The notes beneath the pieces are model-generated. The model did not search any database. It was not told the DNA's origin and saw only the letters and a list, made by a program, of their open reading frames with translations. Positions 9,522 through 20,583 of a stretch of DNA of 41,500 nt are shown here, in pieces. The position numbers and the translations under genes were made by a program. This stretch comes from Yersinia aldovae ATCC 35236. Its GTDB lineage: Bacteria; Pseudomonadota; Gammaproteobacteria; Enterobacterales; Enterobacteriaceae. Where the stretch lies: the NCBI RefSeq assembly GCF_000173735.1, contig NZ_ACCB01000036.1:1-41500 (forward strand). The letters run 5' to 3'. The first letter of the stretch is position 1, and each line of letters opens with the position of its first letter.

Positions 9522-9543
9522 CAGGCCACTTGGAAGCATGCAT

Positions 9544-12288
9544 ATGGCTACGATACATGTAGACGGCAAAGAATACGACGTAAACGGGGCCGACAACCTG
9601 TTACAAGCTTGTCTCTCCCTGGGACTCGATATTCCTTACTTTTGCTGGCATCCGGCGCTGGGAAGCGTCGGTGCTTGCCGCCAATGTGCGGTAAAGCAAT
9701 ACCAAAACGCGGACGACACGCGTGGGCGTTTGGTGATGTCCTGTATGACGCCGGCCACCGATGGAACCTTTATTTCCATTGATGACGGTGAAGCCAAAGC
9801 GTTCCGTGAGAGTGTGGTTGAATGGTTGATGACTAACCACCCACACGATTGCCCGGTCTGTGAAGAAGGGGGTAACTGTCATCTGCAAGATATGACAGTG
9901 ATGACCGGCCACAGTTTCCGCCGCTATCGCTTTAGTAAACGGACTCACCAGAATCAGGATCTCGGCCCGTTCATCTCACACGAAATGAACCGCTGTATCG
10001 CCTGTTATCGTTGTGTGCGTTACTACAAAGATTACGCTGATGGCACCGATCTGGGTGTTTATGGCGCGCACGACAACGTCTACTTTGGTCGTACTGAGAG
10101 TGGCACGCTGGAAAGCGAGTTCTCTGGCAACCTGGTAGAAGTGTGTCCGACTGGGGTATTCACCGATAAAACCCATTCCGAACGTTATAACCGTAAATGG
10201 GATATGCAGTTTGCGCCAAGTATCTGCCAGCAGTGCAGTGTGGGGTGTAATACCAGCCCTGGCGAACGCTATGGTGAATTACGCCGCATCGAGAACCGCT
10301 ATAACGGCAGCGTGAACCACTACTTCTTGTGTGACCGTGGCCGTTTTGGCTATGGCTACGTCAACCTGAAAGATCGCCCACGTCAACCGCAGCAATTGCG
10401 TGGCAATGACTGGATCCACCTGAATGCCGAACAGGCAATGCAGGGGGCGGCGGATATTCTGCGTCAGGCGAAGAAAACCATCGGTATCGGTTCACCGCGT
10501 GCCAGCCTGGAAAGTAACTTCGCGTTACGCGAGCTGGTCGGTGCGGAAAACTTCTATACCGGCATTGCCGCGAGTGAACAACAACGCCTGCAACTGATGC
10601 TGAAAGTGCTGCGCGAAGGCGGTATCTACACGCCAGCATTACGCGAAATTGAAAGCTACGACGCCGTGCTGATTCTGGGTGAAGATTTGACTCAGACCGG
10701 CGCACGAATCGCGCTGTCTGTTCGTCAGGCGGTGAAAGGCAAAGCGCGTGAAATGGCGGCGGCACAGAAAGTCGCTGACTGGCAGATTGCTGCCATCATG
10801 AATATCGGTCAGCACGCTAAACACCCGCTGTTTATCACCAACGTTGATAACACCCGTATGGATGATATCGCGGCATGGAACTACCGTGCGCCAGTGGATG
10901 ATCAGGCCCGGTTAGGTTTCGCCATTGCGCATGCATTGGATGAATCTGCGCCAGCCGTGGATGATTTAGCGAAAGAGCTGAAAGGCAAAGTGGATATCAT
11001 CGTACAAGCCTTGGCGGGTGCGAAGAAACCATTGATTATTACCGGCAGCAGTGCTGGCAGCGATGCCATCATTGAAGCGGCCGCTAACGTGGCGAAAGCC
11101 CTGAAAGGCCGTGGCTCTGATGTGGGTATCACCTTTGTTGCCAGTGCAGCCAACAGCATCGGTCTTGCTATGATCGGCGGCGGTTCTCTGGATCACGCGC
11201 TGGAATCGTTAACCCAGGGTGACGCTGATAGCGTTATCGTGATGGAAAACGATCTCTATCGCCATGCAGCGAAAGATAAAGTTGATGCGGCATTGGATAA
11301 AGTGGCCAACCTGATTGTGGTTGATCATCAACGCACCGCCATTATGGATAAAGCGAACTTGATTCTGTCAGCGGCCAGTTTTGCTGAAAGTGATGGAACG
11401 CTGGTCAATCAGGAAGGCCGCGCTCAGCGTTTCTTCCAGGTTTACGATCCAACCTATTACGACGACCCGAAAAAACCGGAAAACAACAGCATCATGCTGG
11501 AAAGCTGGCGTTGGCTGCACTCCTTGCACTCAACCTATACCAGCCGTCATGTGGACTGGACACAACTGGATCATGTGATTGCCGCCTGTGTTGCAGCATT
11601 GCCGCAGTTGGAAGGGATTGTTGAAGCCGCACCCGATGCCAGCTTCCGTATCCGTGGTCAGAAACTGGCTCGCTCACCCATTCGTTACAGTGGCCGTACT
11701 GCCATGCGTGCGGATATCAGTGTGCACGAACCGCGCCAACCGCAGGATATCGACACACCGTTTGCCTTCTCAATGGAAGGGAACAACAGCCCACTGGCTG
11801 ACCGTCAGCAGATCCCATTTGCCTGGGCACCGGGCTGGAACTCACCGCAAGCATGGAACAAATTCCAGGCTGAAGTGGGCGGCAAGCTGCGCTTTGGTGA
11901 TCCGGGTATTCGCTTGATTGAAGCAGGGGAGGGAACGCTCGGTTACTTTGATTCGATACCGGCGGCCTTTACCGCCAACGGCGAAAACTGGCAGATTGCC
12001 CCTTACTATCATCTGTTTGGTAGTGAAGAGATGTCTCAGCGTTCAGATGTGATTCAACAGCGGATGCCAGAGCCTTATGTGATGGTCAATCCTGCTGATG
12101 CGACCCGTCTCGGGGTAAACCTCGGTACGCTGGTGGAGTTCAACTGTGCCGGTCAGACCTTGCGTCTGCCAGTGCGTTTGAGTGAAACCTTGGCTCAGGG
12201 GCAGGTCGGTTTGCCGCTTGGCTTACCGGGTATTCCGCCGATAATGGTGGGTGCGCGGGTTGAGAATCTGCGGGAGGCAGTACTATGA
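9544..12288 (+). CDS. nuoG: NADH-quinone oxidoreductase subunit G
   Basis: A 914-residue iron-sulfur subunit (E. coli about 908). Ligands visible: Cys34/45/48/67 for [2Fe-2S] N1b; His101, Cys103/106/112 for N5; Cys151/154/157/201 for N4; Cys228/231/235/263 for the extra cluster N7. The rest is a molybdopterin-oxidoreductase-like domain. An open frame reaches back to 9463, but those 27 codons lie largely in ERIC sequence. The start at 9544 ([11 protein letters not shown]) fits E. coli, keeps the ligand numbering and has GGA about 9 bases upstream. The ATG at 9538 is the only close alternative. The stop overlaps nuoH (ATGA). Confidence 0.96.
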   Translation: MATIHVDGKEYDVNGADNLLQACLSLGLDIPYFCWHPALGSVGACRQCAVKQYQNADDTRGRLVMSCMTPATDGTFISIDDGEAKAFRESVVEWLMTNHPHDCPVCEEGGNCHLQDMTVMTGHSFRRYRFSKRTHQNQDLGPFISHEMNRCIACYRCVRYYKDYADGTDLGVYGAHDNVYFGRTESGTLESEFSGNLVEVCPTGVFTDKTHSERYNRKWDMQFAPSICQQCSVGCNTSPGERYGELRRIENRYNGSVNHYFLCDRGRFGYGYVNLKDRPRQPQQLRGNDWIHLNAEQAMQGAADILRQAKKTIGIGSPRASLESNFALRELVGAENFYTGIAASEQQRLQLMLKVLREGGIYTPALREIESYDAVLILGEDLTQTGARIALSVRQAVKGKAREMAAAQKVADWQIAAIMNIGQHAKHPLFITNVDNTRMDDIAAWNYRAPVDDQARLGFAIAHALDESAPAVDDLAKELKGKVDIIVQALAGAKKPLIITGSSAGSDAIIEAAANVAKALKGRGSDVGITFVASAANSIGLAMIGGGSLDHALESLTQGDADSVIVMENDLYRHAAKDKVDAALDKVANLIVVDHQRTAIMDKANLILSAASFAESDGTLVNQEGRAQRFFQVYDPTYYDDPKKPENNSIMLESWRWLHSLHSTYTSRHVDWTQLDHVIAACVAALPQLEGIVEAAPDASFRIRGQKLARSPIRYSGRTAMRADISVHEPRQPQDIDTPFAFSMEGNNSPLADRQQIPFAWAPGWNSPQAWNKFQAEVGGKLRFGDPGIRLIEAGEGTLGYFDSIPAAFTANGENWQIAPYYHLFGSEEMSQRSDVIQQRMPEPYVMVNPADATRLGVNLGTLVEFNCAGQTLRLPVRLSETLAQGQVGLPLGLPGIPPIMVGARVENLREAVL

Positions 12289-13262
12289 GCTGGTTTACCC
12301 CTGAATTGATTGAGATTTTAATCTCTGTCCTGAAAGCGGTAGTGATTCTGTTGGTGGTGGTGACTTGCGGCGCATTTATGAGCTTCGGCGAGCGTCGCTT
12401 GCTGGGCTTGTTCCAGAATCGTTACGGGCCAAACCGTGTCGGTTGGGGCGGGTCATTGCAGCTAGTGGCTGACATGATCAAAATGTTCTTCAAAGAAGAC
12501 TGGGTGCCGCGCTTCTCCGACAAGGCTATTTTTACCTTAGCCCCGGTGATTGCTTTTACCTCGCTACTGCTGTCGTTTGCTATCGTCCCGGTCAGCCCGA
12601 CCTGGGCAGTTGCGGATCTTAATATCGGTGTTTTGTTCTTCCTGATGATGGCGGGGCTGGCGGTATACGCTGTGCTGTTCGCCGGTTGGTCGAGTAATAA
12701 CAAATATTCTCTGTTAGGGGCGATGCGTGCATCTGCGCAAACCCTGAGCTATGAAGTGTTCCTCGGACTGTCTTTGATGGGCGTGGTCGCACAAGCTGGC
12801 TCATTTAACATGCAGGATATTGTTAACTCTCAGGAGCACGTCTGGAATGTTATCCCGCAGTTCTTTGGTTTTGTGACCTTTGCTATTGCGGGTGTTGCGG
12901 TCTGTCACCGTCATCCCTTTGACCAGCCAGAAGCTGAACAAGAACTGGCCGATGGTTACCACATTGAATATTCCGGTATGAAATTCGGTTTGTTCTTCGT
13001 CGGTGAATATATCGGTATCGTGACTGTCTCTGCACTGATAGTCACCTTGTTCTTCGGTGGTTGGCAAGGCCCGTTCTTGCCGCCATTTATCTGGTTTGCG
13101 CTGAAAACGGCTTTCTTCATGGTGATGTTCATTCTGATCCGTGCATCCTTGCCGCGCCCACGTTATGACCAAGTGATGTCATTCGGCTGGAAAGTTTGCC
13201 TGCCGTTGACCCTGCTGAATCTGCTGGCGACTGCCGCGGTCATTTTGTACAACGCTCAATAA
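12285..13262 (+). CDS. nuoH: NADH-quinone oxidoreductase subunit H
   Basis: A 325-residue membrane subunit with about eight transmembrane helices that links the peripheral and membrane arms and forms the entry to the quinone cavity. Conserved loops are [20 protein letters not shown] near residues 30-50 and [20 protein letters not shown] near residues 212-232, the latter with the charged residues proposed to couple quinone reduction to proton movement. Length is that of E. coli NuoH. The start overlaps the nuoG stop; nuoI follows after 14 bases with a GGGG-containing ribosome-binding site. Confidence 0.97.
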   Translation: MSWFTPELIEILISVLKAVVILLVVVTCGAFMSFGERRLLGLFQNRYGPNRVGWGGSLQLVADMIKMFFKEDWVPRFSDKAIFTLAPVIAFTSLLLSFAIVPVSPTWAVADLNIGVLFFLMMAGLAVYAVLFAGWSSNNKYSLLGAMRASAQTLSYEVFLGLSLMGVVAQAGSFNMQDIVNSQEHVWNVIPQFFGFVTFAIAGVAVCHRHPFDQPEAEQELADGYHIEYSGMKFGLFFVGEYIGIVTVSALIVTLFFGGWQGPFLPPFIWFALKTAFFMVMFILIRASLPRPRYDQVMSFGWKVCLPLTLLNLLATAAVILYNAQ

Positions 13263-13276
13263 GGGGTGAATGAACC

Positions 13277-13819
13277 ATGACGTTGAAAGAGTTAGTGGTT
13301 GGTTTCGGCACCCAAGTGCGCAGCCTGTGGATGATTGGTCTTCATGCCTTCCACAAGCGCGAAACCCAAATGTATCCGGAAGAGCCGGTTTACCTGCCAC
13401 CGCGCTACCGTGGTCGCATCGTGCTGACGCGCGACCCCGACGGTGAAGAGCGCTGCGTTGCCTGTAATCTGTGCGCTGTTGCCTGTCCGGTTGGCTGTAT
13501 CTCATTACAGAAAGCTGAGCACCAAGATGGCCGCTGGTATCCCGAGTTTTTCCGTATCAACTTCTCCCGCTGCATTTTCTGTGGTTTGTGTGAAGAAGCT
13601 TGCCCGACCACCGCTATCCAGCTGACGCCGGATTTCGAAATGGGTGAGTTCAAACGCCAGGATCTGGTGTATGAGAAAGAAGACTTGTTGATCTCGGGGC
13701 CGGGTAAATATCCGGAATATAACTTCTACCGGATGTCCGGTATGGCAGTAGACGGCAAGCAGAAAGGCGAAGCCGAAAACGAAGCCAAACCGATTGACGT
13801 TAAAGGTCTGATGCCTTAG
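13277..13819 (+). CDS. nuoI: NADH-quinone oxidoreductase subunit I
   Basis: A 180-residue ferredoxin-like subunit with two [4Fe-4S] clusters, N6a and N6b, between NuoG and cluster N2 of NuoB. The two CxxCxxCxxxCP motifs are Cys60/63/66/70 ([17 protein letters not shown]) and Cys99/102/105/109 ([17 protein letters not shown]). The N-terminal helix anchors it to NuoH. Length matches E. coli. It is followed after 12 bases by nuoJ, with an AGGAG ribosome-binding site overlapping the nuoI stop codon. Confidence 0.97.
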   Translation: MTLKELVVGFGTQVRSLWMIGLHAFHKRETQMYPEEPVYLPPRYRGRIVLTRDPDGEERCVACNLCAVACPVGCISLQKAEHQDGRWYPEFFRINFSRCIFCGLCEEACPTTAIQLTPDFEMGEFKRQDLVYEKEDLLISGPGKYPEYNFYRMSGMAVDGKQKGEAENEAKPIDVKGLMP

Positions 13820-13831
13820 GAGCCAGCGTCC

Positions 13832-14377
13832 ATGGAATTTGCATTTTATATTGCAGCATTGGTGGCAGTGGTGGCGACTATTCGCGTTATCACTCACACC
13901 AACCCGGTACATGCGCTGCTGTACCTGATTATCTCTTTGCTGGCTATTTCAGCCGTGTTCTTCTCACTGGGGGCTTACTTTGCCGGTGCGTTGGAAATCA
14001 TTGTTTACGCCGGTGCCATTATGGTGCTGTTCGTGTTCGTGGTGATGATGCTGAACCTGGGCAACGTCGAGCAACAAGAGCGCGATTGGCTGAAACCGAG
14101 CCTGTGGATTGGCCCTGGTATTTTAGCGTTAGTACTGCTGTCGGTACTGATTTATGCCATTAGCTCGGTATCTGATCAGGGGATCAGTGGTGAGATGGTC
14201 GATGCCAAAGCGGTCGGTATCAGCTTGTTCGGCCCTTATGTATTGGCGGTGGAACTGGCGTCAATGCTGCTGCTGGCCGGTCTGGTGGTTGCCTTCCATA
14301 TCGGGCGTGAACACAAGCCGGGTGAAGTGCTGGGCGCAAGTGATAGCGCGAAAAGAAAAACGGAGGAACAAGCATGA
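13832..14377 (+). CDS. nuoJ: NADH-quinone oxidoreductase subunit J
   Basis: A 181-residue membrane subunit with five predicted helices. The third helix, with [19 protein letters not shown] at about residues 58-78, is the conserved segment that includes the family pi-bulge. The C-terminal tail is polar ([20 protein letters not shown]). E. coli NuoJ is about 184 residues. The last codons overlap the nuoK start (ATGA), implying coupled translation. Confidence 0.96.
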   Translation: MEFAFYIAALVAVVATIRVITHTNPVHALLYLIISLLAISAVFFSLGAYFAGALEIIVYAGAIMVLFVFVVMMLNLGNVEQQERDWLKPSLWIGPGILALVLLSVLIYAISSVSDQGISGEMVDAKAVGISLFGPYVLAVELASMLLLAGLVVAFHIGREHKPGEVLGASDSAKRKTEEQA

Positions 14378-14676
14378 TCCCTCTACAACATGGCCTGATT
14401 TTAGCGGCCATTCTGTTTGTGCTCGGGCTGACAGGGTTGCTGATTCGTCGCAACTTGCTGTTTATGCTGATAAGCCTTGAAGTGATGATCAACGCAGCGG
14501 CGCTCGCTTTTGTGGTGGCGGGCAGTTATTGGGGTCAGGCTGACGGTCAGGTGATGTATATCCTGGCGATCACGCTGGCAGCAGCGGAGGCCAGTATTGG
14601 CTTGGCATTGCTGTTACAGCTATATCGTCGCCGTCATACTCTGAATATCGATACAGTCAGTGAGATGCGCGGATGA
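14374..14676 (+). CDS. nuoK: NADH-quinone oxidoreductase subunit K
   Basis: A 100-residue, three-helix membrane subunit related to MnhC/MrpC antiporter subunits. The conserved buried glutamates lie in [15 protein letters not shown] (residue 36) and [20 protein letters not shown] (about residue 72); both are used in proton transfer in E. coli NuoK. Length equals the E. coli protein. Stop and start codons overlap with nuoJ and nuoL. Confidence 0.97.
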   Translation: MIPLQHGLILAAILFVLGLTGLLIRRNLLFMLISLEVMINAAALAFVVAGSYWGQADGQVMYILAITLAAAEASIGLALLLQLYRRRHTLNIDTVSEMRG

Positions 14677-16517
14677 ACCTATTATATTTAACAATTCTGC
14701 TGCCACTGCTGGGCTTCTTGCTGTTGGCATTCTCCCGTGGGCGTTGGTCTGAAAATACCTCTGCTACCGTCGGGGTGGGGTCGATTGGTCTGACGGCACT
14801 GGTCACGCTGTATGTGGCGGTGGACTTCCTTAGTCAAAAGGCCACCGGGGTTCAGGTGTTTAACCAAACACTGTGGAACTGGATGTCGGTTGGTGACTTC
14901 AACATTCCGTTGACCCTGACTCTGGACGGCTTGTCGCTGACCATGTTGTCGGTGGTCACTGGCGTGGGCTTCCTGATCCACATGTATGCCTCTTGGTATA
15001 TGCGTGGGGAAGAGGGCTACTCGCGCTTCTTCGCCTACACTAACCTGTTTATCGCCAGCATGGTGGTATTGGTGCTGGCCGATAACCTGATGCTGATGTA
15101 TCTGGGTTGGGAAGGGGTGGGTCTGTGCAGTTACCTGCTGATTGGTTTCTACTACACTAACCCGGCTAATGGCGCGGCGGCGATGAAAGCCTTTATCGTA
15201 ACCCGTGTCGGTGACGTGTTCCTCGCCATCGCGCTGTTCATCCTGTATCAGGAACTGGGCACGCTGAACATTCGTGAGCTGATGGTGTTGGCACCGCAGC
15301 AACTGGAAATGGGCGGAACGGCTATTACCTGGGCGACGCTAATGCTACTCGGTGGTGCAGTGGGTAAGTCGGCGCAGTTGCCGTTACAAACCTGGCTGGC
15401 CGACGCGATGGCAGGCCCAACGCCGGTTTCCGCGCTTATCCATGCGGCAACCATGGTTACCGCCGGCGTCTATTTGATTGCCCGTACTCACGGCCTGTTC
15501 CTGATGGCACCAGAGGTCTTGCATCTGGTGGGGATCATCGGGGCGGTAACCTTGGTATTGGCAGGCTTTGCCGCACTGGTGCAGACCGACATCAAGCGGG
15601 TGCTGGCGTATTCCACCATGAGCCAGATTGGCTACATGTTCTTGGCGCTGGGCGTTCAGGCGTGGGATGCCGCCATTTTCCACCTGATGACCCATGCCTT
15701 CTTTAAAGCGTTACTGTTCCTCTCCTCTGGCTCAGTGATTCTGGCCTGTCACCACGAGCAAAATATCTTCAAAATGGGTGGTCTGCGTAAGACTATTCCA
15801 TTGGTGTATATCTGCTTTTTGGTGGGGGGCGCGGCGCTGGCAGCATTGCCAATCGTCACCGCAGGCTTCTACAGTAAAGACGAAATTCTGTGGGGCGCAT
15901 TGGCCAGTGGCCATATCAATCTGATGGTCGCCGGGCTGGTTGGGGCATTCCTCACCGCGCTGTATACCTTCCGTATGATTTTCATTGTGTTCCACGGCGA
16001 GCCAAAAACCCAAGCGCATCCGGTTAAAGGGATCACTCACAACCTGCCGCTGCTCGTGTTGCTGGTGCTGTCGACCTTTGTTGGCGCGCTGATAACTCCG
16101 CCGCTGGCGGGTGTATTGCCTGAGCTTCACTTCGGTGAAGAGGGTAAAATGCCGCTGGAAATCTTCTCCGGCGTGTTGGTGGTGGTCGGTATTGCACTGG
16201 CAGCGTTTCTGTATCTGGGCAAACGTCAACTGGTCAACAGCATCGCGCAAAGTGCGCCGGGCCGCTTCTTTACGGTCTGGTGGTTCCATGCGTGGGGCTT
16301 CGACTGGCTGTACCACAATGTGTTTGTCCGCCCGTATTTGTGGATTGCAAGGCTATTGCAGCGTGATCCGCTGAACTCACTGATGAATACCCCGGCGATA
16401 CTTTCGCGCTGGAGTAATCGCGGTTTGACGCTCAGTGAAAATGGACAGGTGCGTTGGTATGTCGCGTCTATGGGTTTGGGTGCAGTCGTCGTACTGGCTC
16501 TGTTGCTTTTCGTTTAA
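14673..16517 (+). CDS. nuoL: NADH-quinone oxidoreductase subunit L
   Basis: A 614-residue antiporter-like subunit at the far end of the membrane arm. Family features are the glutamate in [19 protein letters not shown] (about residue 144), the helix-7 lysine in [20 protein letters not shown] (about 229), [18 protein letters not shown], and the long C-terminal lateral helix and anchor that run along NuoM and NuoN. Length matches E. coli NuoL. It starts by overlapping nuoK; nuoM follows after 18 bases. Confidence 0.97.
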   Translation: MNLLYLTILLPLLGFLLLAFSRGRWSENTSATVGVGSIGLTALVTLYVAVDFLSQKATGVQVFNQTLWNWMSVGDFNIPLTLTLDGLSLTMLSVVTGVGFLIHMYASWYMRGEEGYSRFFAYTNLFIASMVVLVLADNLMLMYLGWEGVGLCSYLLIGFYYTNPANGAAAMKAFIVTRVGDVFLAIALFILYQELGTLNIRELMVLAPQQLEMGGTAITWATLMLLGGAVGKSAQLPLQTWLADAMAGPTPVSALIHAATMVTAGVYLIARTHGLFLMAPEVLHLVGIIGAVTLVLAGFAALVQTDIKRVLAYSTMSQIGYMFLALGVQAWDAAIFHLMTHAFFKALLFLSSGSVILACHHEQNIFKMGGLRKTIPLVYICFLVGGAALAALPIVTAGFYSKDEILWGALASGHINLMVAGLVGAFLTALYTFRMIFIVFHGEPKTQAHPVKGITHNLPLLVLLVLSTFVGALITPPLAGVLPELHFGEEGKMPLEIFSGVLVVVGIALAAFLYLGKRQLVNSIAQSAPGRFFTVWWFHAWGFDWLYHNVFVRPYLWIARLLQRDPLNSLMNTPAILSRWSNRGLTLSENGQVRWYVASMGLGAVVVLALLLFV

Positions 16518-16535
16518 TTAGGGACACAAAACGCC

Positions 16536-18062
16536 ATGCTATTACCTTGGCTAATTCTTCTCCCCTTTATCGGCGGCCTGCTGTCTTGGCAGTGTGAGCG
16601 CTTCGGTACTAAGGTACCGCGTTGGATAGCGCTATTCGCGATGGGGCTGACATTGGTGCTCTCCTTGCAGTTGTGGGTGCAGGGCAACTATTCACTGATG
16701 AACCCGGCGGGTATCCCGCAGTGGCAGTCAGAATTCACCTTGCCGTGGATCCCACGGTTTGGTATTGAATTCCATCTGGCTTTAGATGGTTTGTCACTGC
16801 TGATGGTGGTGCTGACCGGCCTGTTGGGTGTGCTGGCTATCCTCTGTTCGTGGCGTGAAATTCAGCGCAATCAGGGCTTTTTCTACCTGAATCTGTTGTG
16901 GATTCTGGGTGGGGTAATCGGCGTGTTCCTCGCCATCGACATGTTCCTGTTCTTCTTCTTCTGGGAAATGATGTTGGTGCCGATGTACTTCCTGATTGCC
17001 TTGTGGGGTCACAAAGCATCAGACGGTAAAACCCGTATCGCGGCGGCAACCAAGTTCTTCATCTATACCCAGGCCAGCGGCCTTATCATGCTGATTGCCA
17101 TTTTGGGGCTGGTGTTCGTGCACTACAACGCCACCGGTATCTGGACCTTCAACTACGAAGACCTGTTGAATACGCCGATGTCCCACAATGTGGAATATCT
17201 GCTGATGCTGGGCTTCTTTATCGCCTTTGCGGTAAAAATGCCGGTTGTGCCACTGCACGGTTGGTTGCCAGATGCACACAGTCAGGCGCCAACTGCTGGT
17301 TCTGTCGACCTGGCGGGGATTTTGCTGAAAACCGCAGCTTATGGTTTGCTGCGCTTTAGCCTGCCACTGTTCCCGAATGCCTCGCATGAGTTTGCGCCAA
17401 TCGCTATGTGGCTAGGTGTGATCGGTATCTTCTACGGTGCGTGGATGGCCTTCTGCCAGACTGATATCAAACGCCTGATTGCTTATACCAGCGTGTCGCA
17501 CATGGGCTTTGTGTTGATTGCCATCTATACCGGCAGCCAACTGGCTTACCAAGGCGCGGTTATCCAGATGATTGCCCACGGCTTGTCTGCCGCCGGTATG
17601 TTCATCATCTGTGGCCAATTGTATGAGCGCCTGCATACCCGTGACATGCGTCAGATGGGCGGCCTGTGGGGCCGAATCAAATACTTGCCTGCGCTGTCGC
17701 TGTTCTTCGCGGTAGCCACATTGGGGATGCCGGGCACCGGTAACTTCGTCGGCGAATTCATGATCCTGTTTGGCAGCTTCCAGGTGGTTCCGGTGATTAC
17801 CGTGATTGCTACTTTTGGGCTGGTTTTTGCTTCGGTTTATTCGCTTATCATGATGCAGCGTGCTTATTACGGCGCGCCAAAATCTGAAGAGCCATTACCG
17901 GGCATGAGTGCAAGGGAACTGTCTATCATCCTGCTGTTAGTGGTGCTGTTAGTGTTGCTGGGGGTTTATCCGCAGCCCATTCTCGACACCTCTCATGCTG
18001 CGATGAGTAATGTACAGCAGTGGTTCAATGCTTCATCTATTATTCCAACAACAAGGCCGTAA
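16536..18062 (+). CDS. nuoM: NADH-quinone oxidoreductase subunit M
   Basis: A 508-residue antiporter-like proton-channel subunit with about 14 helices. The key glutamate is in FFFWEMMLVPMYFLIALWG (about residue 144) and the key lysine in FFIAFAVKMPVVPLHGWLPD (about residue 234). TDIKRLIAYTSVSHMGFVL is the conserved helix-11 region. Length is within one residue of E. coli NuoM. The start is preceded by TTAGGGACACAAAACGCC, giving an AGGGA ribosome-binding site. Confidence 0.97.
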   Translation: MLLPWLILLPFIGGLLSWQCERFGTKVPRWIALFAMGLTLVLSLQLWVQGNYSLMNPAGIPQWQSEFTLPWIPRFGIEFHLALDGLSLLMVVLTGLLGVLAILCSWREIQRNQGFFYLNLLWILGGVIGVFLAIDMFLFFFFWEMMLVPMYFLIALWGHKASDGKTRIAAATKFFIYTQASGLIMLIAILGLVFVHYNATGIWTFNYEDLLNTPMSHNVEYLLMLGFFIAFAVKMPVVPLHGWLPDAHSQAPTAGSVDLAGILLKTAAYGLLRFSLPLFPNASHEFAPIAMWLGVIGIFYGAWMAFCQTDIKRLIAYTSVSHMGFVLIAIYTGSQLAYQGAVIQMIAHGLSAAGMFIICGQLYERLHTRDMRQMGGLWGRIKYLPALSLFFAVATLGMPGTGNFVGEFMILFGSFQVVPVITVIATFGLVFASVYSLIMMQRAYYGAPKSEEPLPGMSARELSIILLLVVLLVLLGVYPQPILDTSHAAMSNVQQWFNASSIIPTTRP

Positions 18063-18068
18063 TTCGCC

Positions 18069-19526
18069 ATGACAATAACTCCTCAACAACTGATCGCAAT
18101 GCTACCGCTGTTGATCGTCGGATTGACGGTGGTGGTTGTGATGCTGTCCATTGCGTGGCGACGCGATCATTTTATCAACGCCACCCTGACGGTTATCGGG
18201 CTTAACCTGGCGCTGCTGTCACTCTATTTTGTCGGTCAGGTTGGGCCGATGGATGTCACGCCGCTGATGCGGATTGACGGCTATGCGATGTTCTACACCG
18301 GGCTGGTGATTGTTGCCAGTCTGGCGACCAGCACCTTTGCTTATCCGTGGCTCAATGGCTATCCAGATAACCGTGAAGAGTTCTACCTGTTGGTGCTGAT
18401 TGCCACTATGGGCGGCATTCTGCTGGCCAGCGCCAATCATCTGGCATCGCTGTTCCTGGGTATCGAGCTGATTTCTCTGCCGCTGTTTGGCCTGATTGGT
18501 TATGCTTATCGCCAGAAGCGTTCACTGGAAGCCAGTATCAAATACATGCTGCTGTCTGCGGCGGCATCGTCATTCCTGCTGTTTGGTATGGCGCTGCTGT
18601 ATGCGGAATCGGGTAGTTTGTCATTCGCTGGTCTGGGCAAAAGCCTGAGCGACTCCATGATTCACCAACCGCTGATCCTGGCCGGTCTGGGGATGATGAT
18701 TGTTGGTCTTGGCTTTAAGTTATCGCTGGTGCCGTTCCAACTGTGGACGCCGGATGTGTATCAGGGCGCACCTGCCCCGGTATCTACTTTCCTGGCAACC
18801 GCCAGTAAGATTGCCATCTTTGCAGTGGTAATGCGCTTATTCCTGTATGCGCCAGCCGCTGACAGTGAAGCGGTGCGTTTAGTGCTCTCGCTGATTGCTG
18901 TGGCCTCGATTCTGTTCGGTAACCTGATGGCTATCAGCCAAACCAACATCAAGCGTCTGCTGGGTTATTCCTCTATCGCGCACCTTGGCTATTTGCTGAT
19001 TGCGTTGGTGGCAGTGCAAACCCATCAACTGGCATTGGAGACCGTCGGCGTCTATCTGGCCGGTTACCTGTTCAGCAGCTTGGGGGCTTTCGGTGTGGTC
19101 AGCTTGATGTCCAGCCCGTACAAAGGCCCGGATGCGGAATCACTGTTCTCCTACCGTGGGTTGTTCTGGCATAAGCCCATTCTCTCTGCGGTGATGACAG
19201 TGATGATGCTATCACTGGCCGGTATCCCAATGACGTTGGGCTTTATTGGTAAGTTCTTTGTGGTCGCAATGGGTGTCAGCGCCAACCTGTGGTGGTTGAC
19301 TGGTGCGGTGGTCTTAGGCAGTGCCATCGGCCTGTATTATTACTTGCGTGTGACGGTTAGCTTGTACCTGAGTGCGCCGGAAACCCTGGTGCGTGATACA
19401 CCAAGCAACTGGGCACTGACCGCCGGTGGTGTGGTGGTGCTGATTTCCGCGATTCTGGTGCTGTTCTTGGGTATCTACCCGCAGCCGTTGATCACGCTGG
19501 TTCAGATGGCGCAACCCCTACTGTAA
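18069..19526 (+). CDS. nuoN: NADH-quinone oxidoreductase subunit N
   Basis: A 485-residue antiporter-like subunit, the same length as E. coli NuoN and similar from end to end (starts [20 protein letters not shown]). Conserved segments include [20 protein letters not shown] with the helix-5 glutamate, [20 protein letters not shown] with the helix-7 lysine, and [19 protein letters not shown]. It is the last nuo gene. A strong terminator begins 22 bases after the stop, marking the end of the operon. Confidence 0.97.
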   Translation: MTITPQQLIAMLPLLIVGLTVVVVMLSIAWRRDHFINATLTVIGLNLALLSLYFVGQVGPMDVTPLMRIDGYAMFYTGLVIVASLATSTFAYPWLNGYPDNREEFYLLVLIATMGGILLASANHLASLFLGIELISLPLFGLIGYAYRQKRSLEASIKYMLLSAAASSFLLFGMALLYAESGSLSFAGLGKSLSDSMIHQPLILAGLGMMIVGLGFKLSLVPFQLWTPDVYQGAPAPVSTFLATASKIAIFAVVMRLFLYAPAADSEAVRLVLSLIAVASILFGNLMAISQTNIKRLLGYSSIAHLGYLLIALVAVQTHQLALETVGVYLAGYLFSSLGAFGVVSLMSSPYKGPDAESLFSYRGLFWHKPILSAVMTVMMLSLAGIPMTLGFIGKFFVVAMGVSANLWWLTGAVVLGSAIGLYYYLRVTVSLYLSAPETLVRDTPSNWALTAGGVVVLISAILVLFLGIYPQPLITLVQMAQPLL

Positions 19527-19548
19527 ATAGCGTTAAAACGGCGATTCT

Positions 19549-19586
19549 AACCCCCTGTCAGCAACCCTGGCAGGGGGTTTTGTTTT
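19549..19586 (+). terminator. nuo operon terminator
   Basis: A twelve-base stem AACCCCCTGTCA / TGGCAGGGGGTT (one G-U pair) around a seven-base loop, followed by TTGTTTT. It isolates the AT-rich genes downstream from nuo transcription. Confidence 0.93.
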
Positions 19587-19698
19587 ATAAGCTATTTAAG
19601 GTTATATAATTTGATATGGGGTAAATGCCTGAATGTGAGATATGTTTTATCTGGATATATTGATAGCTGATTCTCTAGCTCAATATTTAAGGGTATGT

Positions 19699-20505
19699 AT
19701 GTCATTTTTTAGTCTTCCCTCGCTGGCACTGGGTACTGGCGATTTGCATAAAAAAACACCTTTTCTGCATTCTGGTAAATTGATATCTGGCGAAGTTTCG
19801 ATATGCTCTGATAATGTTTTTTTTGGCGATATGAAAGCCATCAATTTTTCACTCGATAAAAGTAAAGAAAATGAAGTGTTCAATGTACTTATGATTGAAA
19901 ATGCCTATTATATTAAAAATAAAAATTATGCTTATACAAGCAGTCCGATCATAAATAAAAAGGATAAAGCTAATATCACTGCGTTGATATATGCACAAGA
20001 ACTACAAGAAAGAATAAATAAACAATATAGTTGCTTGAAAGGAAGTGCAGGAATGCATGAAAGTGATTATCAAATAAAAGGTAATTTAATTCTTACCGAG
20101 TTAATTGTAAAAGAGTTTACTGCCGTAGCGCCATCAGATATCAATAGTGGACAATGGGCTAATGAAAACCCGTTAACCAGTGCAATGCTTGCTTGTATCA
20201 AAGATAACCACGAACAGCCTGATATTAATGCTATTGTTTCAGATAGGGCGATTCGATTTCTTTGTACTAAAATGCCCCATGAGATGAATGAAATATTCTC
20301 TTTGGATGGGTTAATTACAACATGTATTGATGAGATTGCTAAATATGTCTTTTCACCTGAAGGGTATAAAGTGACATTTCCAGATGATATTGCGATAAGT
20401 ATTAAAAGAAAAGCTCAAAAAATGGCGTATGAAGCTCGTAGCTTACCTGAGATAAAACTTGCAGAACTTACTCAGCTTGACTCCCTTATTAAATACTTAT
20501 CCTGA
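19699..20505 (+). CDS. Unknown AT-rich gene, first of a pair
   Basis: A 268-residue protein I do not recognise. It is clearly more AT-rich than nuo and men, rich in Lys, Asn and Ile, and has no signal peptide or membrane segment. The N-terminal third looks mixed alpha/beta; the part from about residue 85 to the end looks helical (KADITALIYAQELQ-like segments and IKRKAQKMAYEARSLPEIK). The frame extends upstream to 19642, but AAGGG lies five bases before the ATG at 19699, so that start (MSFFSLPSLALG) is preferred. The gene lies between the nuo terminator and a second AT-rich gene. A secreted effector is one possibility, based only on composition and lack of known domains. Confidence 0.7.
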   Translation: MSFFSLPSLALGTGDLHKKTPFLHSGKLISGEVSICSDNVFFGDMKAINFSLDKSKENEVFNVLMIENAYYIKNKNYAYTSSPIINKKDKANITALIYAQELQERINKQYSCLKGSAGMHESDYQIKGNLILTELIVKEFTAVAPSDINSGQWANENPLTSAMLACIKDNHEQPDINAIVSDRAIRFLCTKMPHEMNEIFSLDGLITTCIDEIAKYVFSPEGYKVTFPDDIAISIKRKAQKMAYEARSLPEIKLAELTQLDSLIKYLS

Positions 20506-20583
20506 GCTTATCTAAATAATAAGTTAATTATTCCTCGGGCGATATTTATCGCAATATTAGGCGCGCCATAAACGAAGGTAATC

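Noticed and set aside
9463-9543. Upstream extension of NuoG
   Set aside because: The extra codons lie mostly in the ERIC element; conserved residues and cysteine numbering fit a start at 9544.
14688-15302. 204-codon minus-strand ORF
   Set aside because: Also antisense to nuoL, with the same Gln/His-rich shadow composition.
15732-16316. 194-codon minus-strand ORF
   Set aside because: It lies antisense to nuoL; the composition is a shadow of a membrane protein coding strand, with His/Gln-rich low-complexity translation.
20521-20583. Promoter or attachment site between the two AT-rich genes
   Set aside because: The 78-base gap has no convincing -35/-10 pair and no repeat matching the cassette edges.
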